DNA of 10,899 bases from Bacteroidales bacterium (GTDB lineage Bacteria > Bacteroidota > Bacteroidia > Bacteroidales > NBLH01). This document shows positions 5,409 through 10,887 of the stretch, piece after piece (within the stretch, counting starts at the first letter, position 1; every line of letters begins with the position of its first letter). The stretch lies in contig JAKIUH010000112.1 of NCBI GenBank assembly GCA_021647685.1, positions 1 to 10,899 on the forward strand. Reading direction: 5' to 3'. A program made the translations under genes and the position numbers. The notes under the pieces were generated by a model. It worked only from the letters and a program-made list of their open reading frames with translations. It did no database searches and was not told the DNA's origin.

Positions 5409-5646
5409 AAAAACCCGATTTTGCTAAAAAATTGCCGTTTTGCTTGTTGTTGTTTTAAAAAAAAAAATAAAAAAGAAAAAGTTTTTTTAGCGGAAAATTA
5501 AATTGATTTACCGGACATTTTTTAAGTGAGCTTTTGTTTTAGAATCGAAAAAAAGAAAAGAAAAAAAGTTGCGCGAAAAAAAGAAAAGAGCGCGGCGAAA
5601 ACTAAAAATTTAGTTGTTGATTTTTGGGATTTTGTTTGAGGTAAAA
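5409..5646. other. A/purine-rich gene-free stretch beside the iteron-like cluster
   Basis: No credible ORF. It holds long A runs (around 5458-5482) and a purine tract in which GAAAAAAAGAAAAG occurs twice, separated by a TTGCGCG block and followed by GAGCGCGGCG, then the small palindrome AACTAAAAATTTAGTT. The unwinding-prone composition next to the iteron-like repeats would suit an origin of replication, but this is inference. Confidence 0.4.
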
Positions 5647-5670
5647 AAAAAGAGCCAAACGGCTCTTTTT
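5647..5670 (-). terminator. Terminator of the second DUF4160/DUF2442 pair
   Basis: Perfect 10-bp stem AAAAAGAGCC/GGCTCTTTTT with loop AAAC, immediately after the stop codon of the leftward gene and followed by T's on the reverse strand. It can also work rightward. Confidence 0.85.
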
Positions 5671-5968
5671 ATTTTATTAAAGTTTTTGATTTTTTTATGT
5701 TGCGTTTTTTTGAAGGCTTTACATCAAATTCGCCTTTGTAGATTCCTTCTGGACTTAAATCAAATTGATTGCCTTCCCAGTGCAAACCTCCATACTGAAC
5801 AGAAAATGTTTTAAACTTATCAATATCTAAAAACTCCTTTATACCCGGATGATTTGTTTTTAATAAAAATGGTTTTATATCTATTATTTTTTCTGTTTTA
5901 TCTTCAAAGATTACTTTTATTTTATAATCTTTAATGTATTTCGCTGATTTTATCCATACTACCTTCAT
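5669..5968 (-). CDS. DUF2442 protein (99 aa)
   Basis: Begins MKVVWIKSAKYIKDYKIKVI and contains the DUF2442 pattern in order: a strand pair with 'YKIKVIFEDKTEKIIDIKPFL' (about 14-35), a 'HPGIKEFLDIDKFKTFSVQYGGLHWEGNQFDLSPEGIY' segment (about 40-77), the usual end of the domain, and a basic lysine-rich tail (residues 84-99). It lies 24 nt behind the DUF4160 gene in the same order as the pair at 3141-3829. The pairing suggests one module, often suspected to be toxin-antitoxin-like; which partner would be toxic is not known. Confidence 0.82.
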   Translation of the reverse strand: MKVVWIKSAKYIKDYKIKVIFEDKTEKIIDIKPFLLKTNHPGIKEFLDIDKFKTFSVQYGGLHWEGNQFDLSPEGIYKGEFDVKPSKKRNIKKSKTLIK

Positions 5969-5992
5969 AGCTTCTTTGTTATTTTAATTGTT

Positions 5993-6259
5993 TCAATATT
6001 TTTCTTTAAAATAAAAACATCTAACCACATTTGTATAATCGTTTTTATATACTGATATTAATTTTTTGAGTTGCTTTAATTTATTTGCAGGAAATTTACC
6101 GTGTACTAATACAAATGTAGTTCTATAAACATTTCCTTGCTTGATAAAAAATGATATTTTTATTTCCGCATCATTATAAAAAGCATGTACGTGTATCGTT
6201 TCATGCTCGTTAGAATAAAATTTTATTACAATTCCTAAATATTCAAATAATGTCGGCAT
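5993..6259 (-). CDS. DUF4160 protein (88 aa)
   Basis: Typical full-length DUF4160: MPTLFEYLGIVIKFYSNEHE at the N terminus, matching the family's usual 'MPT(I/L)...GI.I.' opening, then HETIHVHAFYND with conserved His residues, a strand AEIKISFF, and a helical end GKFPANKLKQLKKLISVYK. The ATG is 21 nt downstream of a -7 box. First gene of a two-gene unit with DUF2442. Compared with the first copy (3461-3829) it lacks the N-terminal extension, and the proline pair of 'HNPPH' is replaced by ETI. Confidence 0.82.
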   Translation of the reverse strand: MPTLFEYLGIVIKFYSNEHETIHVHAFYNDAEIKISFFIKQGNVYRTTFVLVHGKFPANKLKQLKKLISVYKNDYTNVVRCFYFKEKY

Positions 6260-6279
6260 GTTTTACTTTTATAAAGTTA

Positions 6280-6287
6280 CAAAAATA
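6280..6287 (-). promoter_or_regulatory. -7 box TATTTTTG for the second DUF4160/DUF2442 pair
   Basis: The reverse strand reads TATTTTTG, an exact TAnnTTTG match, giving a leader of about 14 nt. No clear -33 element. Confidence 0.4.
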
Positions 6288-6316
6288 TTATTTAATAATT
6301 AAAAAAATGTATGTTT

Positions 6317-6367
6317 TGTTATCATTTTTCTTTCCGGGAATTGTGAGCTTTTAAAAAATCATTTTTT
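6317..6367 (+). repeat. Cassette-border repeat, copy 1 (truncated)
   Basis: TGTTATCATTTTTC is followed by TTTCCGGGAATTGTGAGC and then TTAAAAAATCATTTTTT, matching the first half of copies 2 and 3. The second half (GGCAGAACCGGTTTAA ... TGTGATAACA) is missing or decayed. Same orientation as the other copies. Confidence 0.85.
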
Positions 6368-6368
6368 A

Positions 6369-6376
6369 TATATTTG
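6369..6376 (+). promoter_or_regulatory. -7 box TATATTTG of the PIN cassette
   Basis: Exact TAnnTTTG match 25 nt before the ATG at 6402. The nearest upstream TTG (6341-6343) is 25 nt away, longer than the usual spacer, so the -33 element is uncertain. Confidence 0.45.
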
Positions 6377-6401
6377 TATCATATCTAAAAAAACATATTT
6401 A

Positions 6402-6737
6402 ATGGAAAAAAATACTTTTGTAGAAATTTGGTTAAACTTTGATTTTGGTTTCAGGGGGGACTTTGAGGGATTGTTTATATTATTAGATAAATATAAGGCA
6501 ATAGAGTGTGGTAGTGATTTAGCTTATTTTAAATTATCTTATAAAAAGGATATTATTAAACAATTAAGAAAAGAAATAATAGAAAATGTACAAATTGAAC
6601 GCACAGATAGAATATTTTTGATTGTGAAATATAAAAATAAAATAAAATCGGGTTTTTTATTTGGTGGACATAAACGTCCGGCATGGGAAGGTTATTCCAT
6701 GACTAATTCAGACAATAATATTTTTGACATTCTTTAA
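6402..6737 (+). CDS. Unknown small protein, paralogue A of the PIN operon (111 aa)
   Basis: Starts MEKNTFVEIWLNFDFGFRGD. Highly similar along its whole length to the next protein: shared blocks are WLNFDFGF, a LDKYKAIECGS.LAYF motif (about residues 28-43), YKKD..K.L, TDRI(F/Y), and a GF..G..K...WEGY end. The family is not recognised. Soluble, mixed charge, no signal peptide. It is the first gene of a three-gene rightward unit, 11 nt ahead of paralogue B, and may be an antitoxin or accessory of the PIN protein, judged from position only. Confidence 0.7.
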   Translation: MEKNTFVEIWLNFDFGFRGDFEGLFILLDKYKAIECGSDLAYFKLSYKKDIIKQLRKEIIENVQIERTDRIFLIVKYKNKIKSGFLFGGHKRPAWEGYSMTNSDNNIFDIL

Positions 6738-6748
6738 TTTTCATTGTT

Positions 6749-7078
6749 ATGGCAGATAAAGTAAGCGTATGGTTAAATTTTGATTTTGGGTTTAGTGCAG
6801 ATTATGAAAATTTATATATGTTTCTTGATGAGAATAAAGCAATTGAATGTGGTAGTAATTTGGCTTATTTTGAAAAAGATTATAAAAAAGATTTTGTAAA
6901 GCATCTAAAAAAACAACTATCTGAAAAGATTATTTTTAAAAAAACAGACCGTATATATATTATTATTCATTATCATAAAAAAATACTTTCAGGATTTATA
7001 ACCGGAAGCCAAAAACATGCATTGTGGGAAGGATATGCACAAAAACAAAACAATAATATACTAATTGATGACTTATGA
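6749..7078 (+). CDS. Unknown small protein, paralogue B of the PIN operon (109 aa)
   Basis: Starts MADKVSVWLNFDFGFSADYE and repeats the layout of paralogue A, including KAIECGSNLAYF, YKKDFVKHLKK, TDRIYIIIHYHKKI and LWEGY. The two clearly arose by tandem duplication and have since diverged. Its stop overlaps the start of the PIN gene (ATGA, 7075-7078), so translation is coupled, as is usual for antitoxin-toxin pairs. The family is not recognised and no DNA-binding motif is evident, unlike common VapB antitoxins. Confidence 0.72.
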   Translation: MADKVSVWLNFDFGFSADYENLYMFLDENKAIECGSNLAYFEKDYKKDFVKHLKKQLSEKIIFKKTDRIYIIIHYHKKILSGFITGSQKHALWEGYAQKQNNNILIDDL

Positions 7079-7500
7079 ATAAAGTACTTGTAGATACAGG
7101 ATTTTGGTTTGCTTTATTTGACCCAAAGGATGACCTAAAAGCATACGATAAAGCAAAAAAAATATTCAATTATCTTGAAAAAACTAAATTACTTATACCA
7201 TGGCCAACATTATACGAAACGTTTAATACAAGATTTTCAAAAAAATCTAATTTGCTTATCCAAATACTTAAAAAAGACAATGTGATACTTATTGATGACA
7301 CATACTACAAAGAATCTGCATTAATAAATTTAGAACAAAATTTTAGGAAAAGGGATTTATCTTTAGTAGATTTAATTATCAGAGAAATATTAACAGATAA
7401 AAAAATCAGAATAAATTTTTTAGTTAGTTTTAATGTTAAAGACTTTGTAGATGTTTGCCAAAGGAAACAAATTACAATTATTGATCAAAATTTTAATTAA
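7075..7500 (+). CDS. PIN-domain protein, VapC-like ribonuclease toxin (141 aa)
   Basis: Begins MNKVLVDTGFWFALFDPKDD, the classical PIN opening with Asp7. Further acidic residues at the expected places are Glu48 (PTLYETF), Asp99 (LSLVDLIIREIL) and Asp123 (SFNVKDF), which would coordinate the metal ion used for RNA cleavage. The length of about 140 residues is normal for VapC-type toxins. It overlaps the upstream paralogue by 4 nt, as toxins often do their antitoxin. Its TAA stop abuts cassette-border repeat copy 2. Toxicity and partner are inferred from family and position. Confidence 0.85.
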   Translation: MNKVLVDTGFWFALFDPKDDLKAYDKAKKIFNYLEKTKLLIPWPTLYETFNTRFSKKSNLLIQILKKDNVILIDDTYYKESALINLEQNFRKRDLSLVDLIIREILTDKKIRINFLVSFNVKDFVDVCQRKQITIIDQNFN

Positions 7501-7613
7501 AAATGTTATCATTTTTCTTTCCGGGAAATTGTGAGCTCTCAAAAAATGATAACACTTTGCGTAAAGCTTTGGGCTGATGAGTGGCAGAACCGGTTTAAGT
7601 GTGATAACAATTT
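7501..7613 (+). repeat. Cassette-border repeat, copy 2 (complete)
   Basis: About 113 bp. Inverted arms TGTTATCATTTTT (7504-7516) and AAAAATGATAACA (7542-7554) enclose CTTTCCGGGAAATTGTGAGC. A less conserved middle follows, then GGCAGAACCGGTTTAA and a final TGTGATAACA. Over the first 54 nt it differs from copy 3 at only two positions. It starts at the stop of the PIN gene and ends in the stop codon of the YafQ-like gene. Confidence 0.9.
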
Positions 7614-7887
7614 ATCCGAATAAGTCGGCATGGCTGCCTGTGCGGATTAATGATATTTCAAATGCTTCACTATCTTGCTTCCATATTAAAAGCCAATCGG
7701 GTTTTATATGACATTCAAAATAACCCTTATAGTTTCCTTGCAACTGATGTGTTTTATATTCTTGCGGCAGTTCACCGTGTGTTTCAAGTGTGTCAATAAC
7801 TTCTTTTAAAAGTTGTATTTCGTATTTTCTTTTAAGAATACGCTTAATATCTTTTTTAAACTTACCGGTACTTCTAATTTCATACAT
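7612..7887 (-). CDS. YafQ-like mRNA interferase toxin, RelE superfamily (91 aa)
   Basis: The start is taken at the ATG at 7885-7887 (MYEIRSTGKFKKDIKRILKR); a TTG two codons earlier is also possible. The sequence follows E. coli YafQ closely: 'HQLQGNYKGYFECHIKPDWLLIWK' and the end 'LIRTGSHADLFG'. The residues corresponding to the YafQ catalytic set are His47, His60, Asp64 and His86, all present. YafQ enzymes cleave mRNA on the ribosome. It follows the 150-aa partner by 2 nt, and its stop codon overlaps the end of border repeat copy 2. The toxin looks intact; the partner is not a DinJ-type antitoxin. Confidence 0.92.
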   Translation of the reverse strand: MYEIRSTGKFKKDIKRILKRKYEIQLLKEVIDTLETHGELPQEYKTHQLQGNYKGYFECHIKPDWLLIWKQDSEAFEISLIRTGSHADLFG

Positions 7888-7889
7888 AT

Positions 7890-8342
7890 TCAAATGCCCA
7901 ACTCTCTGTAAAGCTCTTTACTGCTTTTATATTTCTTTAATTTAGATGTGTCTTTATTTAATACTTTTAGTGTTTCTTTATTATATGGGCGTTTGTGAAG
8001 TTCTCTATCTATTTCATCTAAAAGAATATCTAATGAGTTAAAAAATTTCATGGAAGTTTTTTTAAATGCTAAAAAATCAACATCGTTAATAGATTCAATT
8101 ATATTACGTTCCTTATTGAGTATAGGCATCAATTTATTTATAAATTCAAAATCTTCAATCAATTCTTTTGTGCTAAATTCTTTTATTGAATAAATCAAAC
8201 CTTGCGTTTTTAAAGTAGCATCTTCAAGTTTTCTTATAGCATATTTTTCATAACTTTCCCAAATAGTTTGTGATAAACTAAAGGAAGAAAAAATACTGAA
8301 TGCATCAAAAATGTTATTTGAATATGTAAAACTGCCTACCAT
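7890..8342 (-). CDS. Unknown helical protein, probable partner of the YafQ-like toxin (150 aa)
   Basis: Starts MVGSFTYSNNIFDAFSIFSS; the rest is predicted to be mostly alpha-helical (for instance DFEFINKLMPILNKERNIIE and SMKFFNSLDILLDEIDREL), ending in a basic-then-amphipathic tail KLKKYKSSKELYRELGI. Position immediately upstream of the toxin, with a 2-nt gap and a shared promoter, suggests an antitoxin. It is longer than DinJ (about 85 residues) and shows no ribbon-helix-helix start, so it would be a different antitoxin type. Family not recognised. Confidence 0.7.
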   Translation of the reverse strand: MVGSFTYSNNIFDAFSIFSSFSLSQTIWESYEKYAIRKLEDATLKTQGLIYSIKEFSTKELIEDFEFINKLMPILNKERNIIESINDVDFLAFKKTSMKFFNSLDILLDEIDRELHKRPYNKETLKVLNKDTSKLKKYKSSKELYRELGI

Positions 8343-8362
8343 AATCTTATCTGTTTTAATAG

Positions 8363-8370
8363 CAAAGATA
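8363..8370 (-). promoter_or_regulatory. -7 box TATCTTTG of the YafQ cassette
   Basis: The reverse strand reads TATCTTTG, an exact TAnnTTTG match, 20 nt before the ATG. No clear -33 element at the normal distance. Confidence 0.45.
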
Positions 8371-8384
8371 ATGTTTTTTTACGA

Positions 8385-8496
8385 AAATGTTATCATTTTT
8401 CTTTCCGGCAAATTGTGAGCTCTGAAAAAATGATAACATTTTGCATGTCTGCGGAAGTTGATGAAGGGCAGAACCGGTTTAAATGTGATAACATTT
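8385..8496 (+). repeat. Cassette-border repeat, copy 3 (complete)
   Basis: Same order as copy 2: TGTTATCATTTTTC, CTTTCCGGCAAATTGTGAGC, AAAAATGATAACA, a divergent middle, GGCAGAACCGGTTTAA and TGTGATAACA. It lies on the promoter side of the leftward cassette but keeps the orientation of copies 1 and 2. The following 8497-8629 is A/T-rich with nothing recognisable. Confidence 0.9.
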
Positions 8497-8629
8497 AGTT
8501 TTTACCAAAACCTTATATTATTATCCGTTTAAATGTGGGTGTAATTTGTTTCTATATTTTGTAATGTTTCTTTTCTTAGCTTTTTTCATAAAAAATCAAT
8601 TATAAAGTTAATAAGATTTTAATAAAATC

Positions 8630-8652
8630 ACCGTTCTGGAGAACTGTGCTAC
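8630..8652. repeat. Short palindromic repeat, copy 2 of 4
   Basis: ACCGTTCTGGAGAACTGTGC then TAC; arms GTTCT/AGAAC around GG, with the outer left arm degraded. Its TAG (reverse strand, 8651-8649) is the stop codon of the VapE-type helicase gene. Confidence 0.85.
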
Positions 8653-9698
8653 ATTTTTACCCAATAACCGCGCTTTTTATAGGTTCTGCCCTCGATGTAT
8701 CCGTATTTGCTTAATGTTCTGCCAATGCGTTCGGGCGTGAGTTTGTGTTTTATGCCTTTAAAATTAAGCATGTCGATAATTTCAGATGCGGACATTAAAA
8801 CGCCTGTGCCCTGCTCTGCCGGCTTGATGCTTGATAGTACTATATTCATAGATATATTATTGTTGGCGTTTACGTAGCGGCGGTTTTCTTCGCGTAAGTC
8901 GTCCCAATCACACTCCCAAGTAAGCAAGTTTTTATTATTGTTTTTTTGTGCTTGCAGTATGCCGGATGCGGCTTGCCCCCAAAGCTGATATAAATCAATA
9001 TCTTTTGTGTAGCGTTGGTAATCAATTCGTCCGGTTAAATCTATTGGGATAATACGGCGTTTCATGGCATCGTCATCGTCTAATAAATAACCTTTTTGCC
9101 GTTCTCGGTTGGCTTTGTTGGTGGAACCGATGTAATTAACATTACGGATGTATGTTTCGTAATTTTTAGTTTTTTTATTGTAGGATTGTATTTCGGTGGC
9201 GGCTATGGATGATTTAAAAGCAAGGTAGCGTTTTTTTGAGAGTGGAAGCTCGTCCCAATCAATAATAAATTTACCGCGGCTGATGCCTGCCATATCAATA
9301 AATGAGGCGTTCTCCCCTATCCGAACGTAATAGTTTTTAAATTCGGGTAAGGAAAACAGCCATTTGTTAATATACGATTTACCGAATCCGCCAAGGGGTT
9401 CTACCCACAATAACATTGCATCGTTTTTGCCAATGTTCATGGCTTGCCCTGCTGCTTTATAAAGCCATTTTCGTAAATAGTATTCAAGGCGCTTTTGATA
9501 ATTTTTTCCGGTATTGAAATTGGTTGCCGGGATACATTCGGCAAGTTCGCCGATTAAGTCTTCGCCTTTGTAAGCAGCGGCAAGTTTTTGCATTAAATCT
9601 TTGAGCGGATTAAACATTTTTACGACTGTAATGTTTTTATTTGCCGGATTTAAAAATCGCTTTAAATGCTTTGTTTCGTATTTTTCAGCCTCGAGCAA
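8649..9698 (-). CDS. VapE/VirE-type P-loop helicase (primase-associated)
   Basis: From the TTG at 9698 it gives 349 residues. Motifs in order: Walker A PLGGFGKS (residues 101-108), Walker B FIIDWDEL (144-151), sensor-1-like YIGSTNK (189-195, Asn194), then KRRIIPIDL with paired Arg, and a C-terminal winged-helix-like region ending GRTYKKRGYWVKM. This is the virulence-associated E family, a superfamily-3-like ATPase found in phage, satellite and island replication modules, expected to unwind DNA. The start is uncertain: no in-frame ATG precedes the Met at 9617, yet the frame stays open to 9842 with coding-like sequence, where a single TAA separates it from the 65-aa ORF in the same frame. The stop comes from a palindromic repeat. 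Confidence 0.85.
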   Translation of the reverse strand: MLEAEKYETKHLKRFLNPANKNITVVKMFNPLKDLMQKLAAAYKGEDLIGELAECIPATNFNTGKNYQKRLEYYLRKWLYKAAGQAMNIGKNDAMLLWVEPLGGFGKSYINKWLFSLPEFKNYYVRIGENASFIDMAGISRGKFIIDWDELPLSKKRYLAFKSSIAATEIQSYNKKTKNYETYIRNVNYIGSTNKANRERQKGYLLDDDDAMKRRIIPIDLTGRIDYQRYTKDIDLYQLWGQAASGILQAQKNNNKNLLTWECDWDDLREENRRYVNANNNISMNIVLSSIKPAEQGTGVLMSASEIIDMLNFKGIKHKLTPERIGRTLSKYGYIEGRTYKKRGYWVKM

Positions 9699-9842
9699 TA
9701 GTTCTAATTCTTCGCGTGTATAGTGCTTTTTTTCTTTACTGATGATTTGCTCACCGGTAATTTGGTTTTGTTTTATGTCGAATGTTAGTAGATATTCTCT
9801 TAGTTCTTCGGCGGGTGCAAGTGTGGGGCTTTCCTCGCCTTT

Positions 9843-10040
9843 TTAATATCCGCTTAATAGTTTTTTACTGATTCCAAAATTATCAACCCACAGGTTTATT
9901 GCTTCGTCTTGTAAATAATCGTCAAAACGGCGCAAAAGTTCACAGGCACGCTTTAGTGTGTGGTTGCGCATGTGGGTATTAAGGTTGCGGCGTATGGCTA
10001 AGGTGTAGCGCTGTGTAAATGCTATGTAGTTGTAAGTCAT
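9843..10040 (-). CDS. 65-aa ORF in frame with the VapE-type gene
   Basis: Starts at an ATG (10038-10040) preceded by AAAGGGGAC, an unusually good ribosome binding site for this DNA. The protein (MTYNYIAFTQRYTLAIRRNL...) is basic and helical, with RACELLRRFDDYLQDEAINLWVDNF in the middle and SKKLLSGY at the end. Its TAA stop is directly followed, in the same frame, by about 47 further sense codons leading into the VapE helicase. It is therefore either a small separate gene or the N-terminal part of a longer helicase gene interrupted by one nonsense codon. Family not recognised. Confidence 0.6.
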   Translation of the reverse strand: MTYNYIAFTQRYTLAIRRNLNTHMRNHTLKRACELLRRFDDYLQDEAINLWVDNFGISKKLLSGY

Positions 10041-10074
10041 GTCCCCTTTTTTTTGTTTTTTATTTATTAGCTTT

Positions 10075-10098
10075 CACAGTTCTGGAGAACTGTGCTAC
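10075..10098. repeat. Short palindromic repeat, copy 3 of 4
   Basis: CACAGTTCTGGAGAACTGTG then CTAC: perfect 9-bp arms CACAGTTCT/AGAACTGTG around GG. It lies 4 nt past the stop of the leftward gene at 10102. Confidence 0.9.
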
Positions 10099-10101
10099 CG
10101 G

Positions 10102-10392
10102 TTAAAATAGTTTTTGTTGAAAATTCATAGCACTTTGCACAATTGGTACTAAGTGTCCTAAATCGGCAGCTCGTATCATTTTTTTTGCTTCATCTGCATT
10201 TATCCTTTTGTATTCGCTGTAATTATCTATGTAATGACGGCGCAAATATCCCTCATTATGATAAAATACAGGGGCTATCGTTTCGGTAAAATAAAAGTGC
10301 CGGCAATATGATTTCCGGTAACCGGATAATACTACACAAACAATGTCTGCTTGCGATGCACGGCTTATGGGTTGAAAGTAATATATTTCCAT
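10102..10392 (-). CDS. Hypothetical protein (96 aa)
   Basis: Starts MEIYYFQPISRASQADIVCV at an ATG (10390-10392) and ends SAMNFQQKLF. Soluble, rich in Tyr and His (SGYRKSYCRHFYF, FYHNEGYLRRHYIDNYSEYKR), with a C-terminal helical part INADEAKKMIRAADLGHLVPIV. No known motif is recognised and the two Cys do not form a zinc-site pattern. It lies in the leftward series with the VapE-type gene, separated from its neighbours by palindromic repeats on both sides. Confidence 0.6.
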   Translation of the reverse strand: MEIYYFQPISRASQADIVCVVLSGYRKSYCRHFYFTETIAPVFYHNEGYLRRHYIDNYSEYKRINADEAKKMIRAADLGHLVPIVQSAMNFQQKLF

Positions 10393-10428
10393 TTTTTTTG
10401 ATTTTTTTTTGATTTTTCACAGTTCCTG

Positions 10429-10887
10429 TTAATCACAGTTCTGGAGAGCTGTGCTACGTTTGTGATTAATTAATTCAGATACATGATTGATTATTATTTC
10501 TGTGTCGGCATGATGCGATAAATCAAATAAATCGCAAAAAAACTCTTTTGCTTCGTGATGATTATTAAAGCTACGTAGTAATTGTTTCTTCAATTTTTTA
10601 TTCTCTAATTCTAATTCACTTTTTTTTGATTCTAACAACTCTATTGTTGTTTTCATTTTGCTTGTTACATCATAATAATCAATGTCATTAGATATGTATC
10701 TGTTTACGCTTTCGCTAGTTATGTAGCCAAATAACTCATCATCTGTTACATTAAGTACAGTAAATATATCCTCAAGAATATCTTCGTCGTAGCCTATATG
10801 CTTAACTAATTCTATTACTTCATTATAGCTTAATGCTTCCTTTAAATCATCAATTGTTAATTTTGCTTCTGCGAATATTGTTTTCAT
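10429..10887 (-). CDS. Hypothetical acidic coiled-coil protein (152 aa)
   Basis: Starts MKTIFAEAKLTIDDLKEALS at an ATG (10885-10887). The N-terminal half is acidic and helical (YDEDILEDIFTVLNVTDDELFGYI). Residues about 79-106 (KTTIELLESKKSELELENKKLKKQL) form a clear coiled coil, suggesting a dimer. The last residues RSTALQNCD are encoded by palindromic repeat copy 4, so the native C terminus was probably altered when the repeat arrived. The family is not recognised. Confidence 0.65.
   Translation of the reverse strand: MKTIFAEAKLTIDDLKEALSYNEVIELVKHIGYDEDILEDIFTVLNVTDDELFGYITSESVNRYISNDIDYYDVTSKMKTTIELLESKKSELELENKKLKKQLLRSFNNHHEAKEFFCDLFDLSHHADTEIIINHVSELINHKRSTALQNCD
10434..10457. repeat. 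Short palindromic repeat, copy 4 of 4
   Basis: CACAGTTCTGGAGAGCTGTG then CTAC; one arm base changed (a G-T pair). It lies inside the 3' end of the reverse-strand gene 10429-10887. A second half-copy, CACAGTTCC, lies just before it at 10418-10426. Confidence 0.85.

Noticed and set aside
5614..5814. 66-aa forward ORF
   Set aside because: Crosses the terminator at 5647-5670 and runs antisense to the DUF2442 gene.
6317..8496. CRISPR array
   Set aside because: Only three repeats of about 110 bp spaced by 0.8-1.1 kb of coding DNA; no short regular spacers.
6317..8496. Classical integron attC sites
   Set aside because: No GTTRRRY/RYYYAAC core pair and no integron integrase; kept only as an analogy.
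8695..8877. 60-aa forward ORF
   Set aside because: Antisense to the conserved VapE-type helicase.
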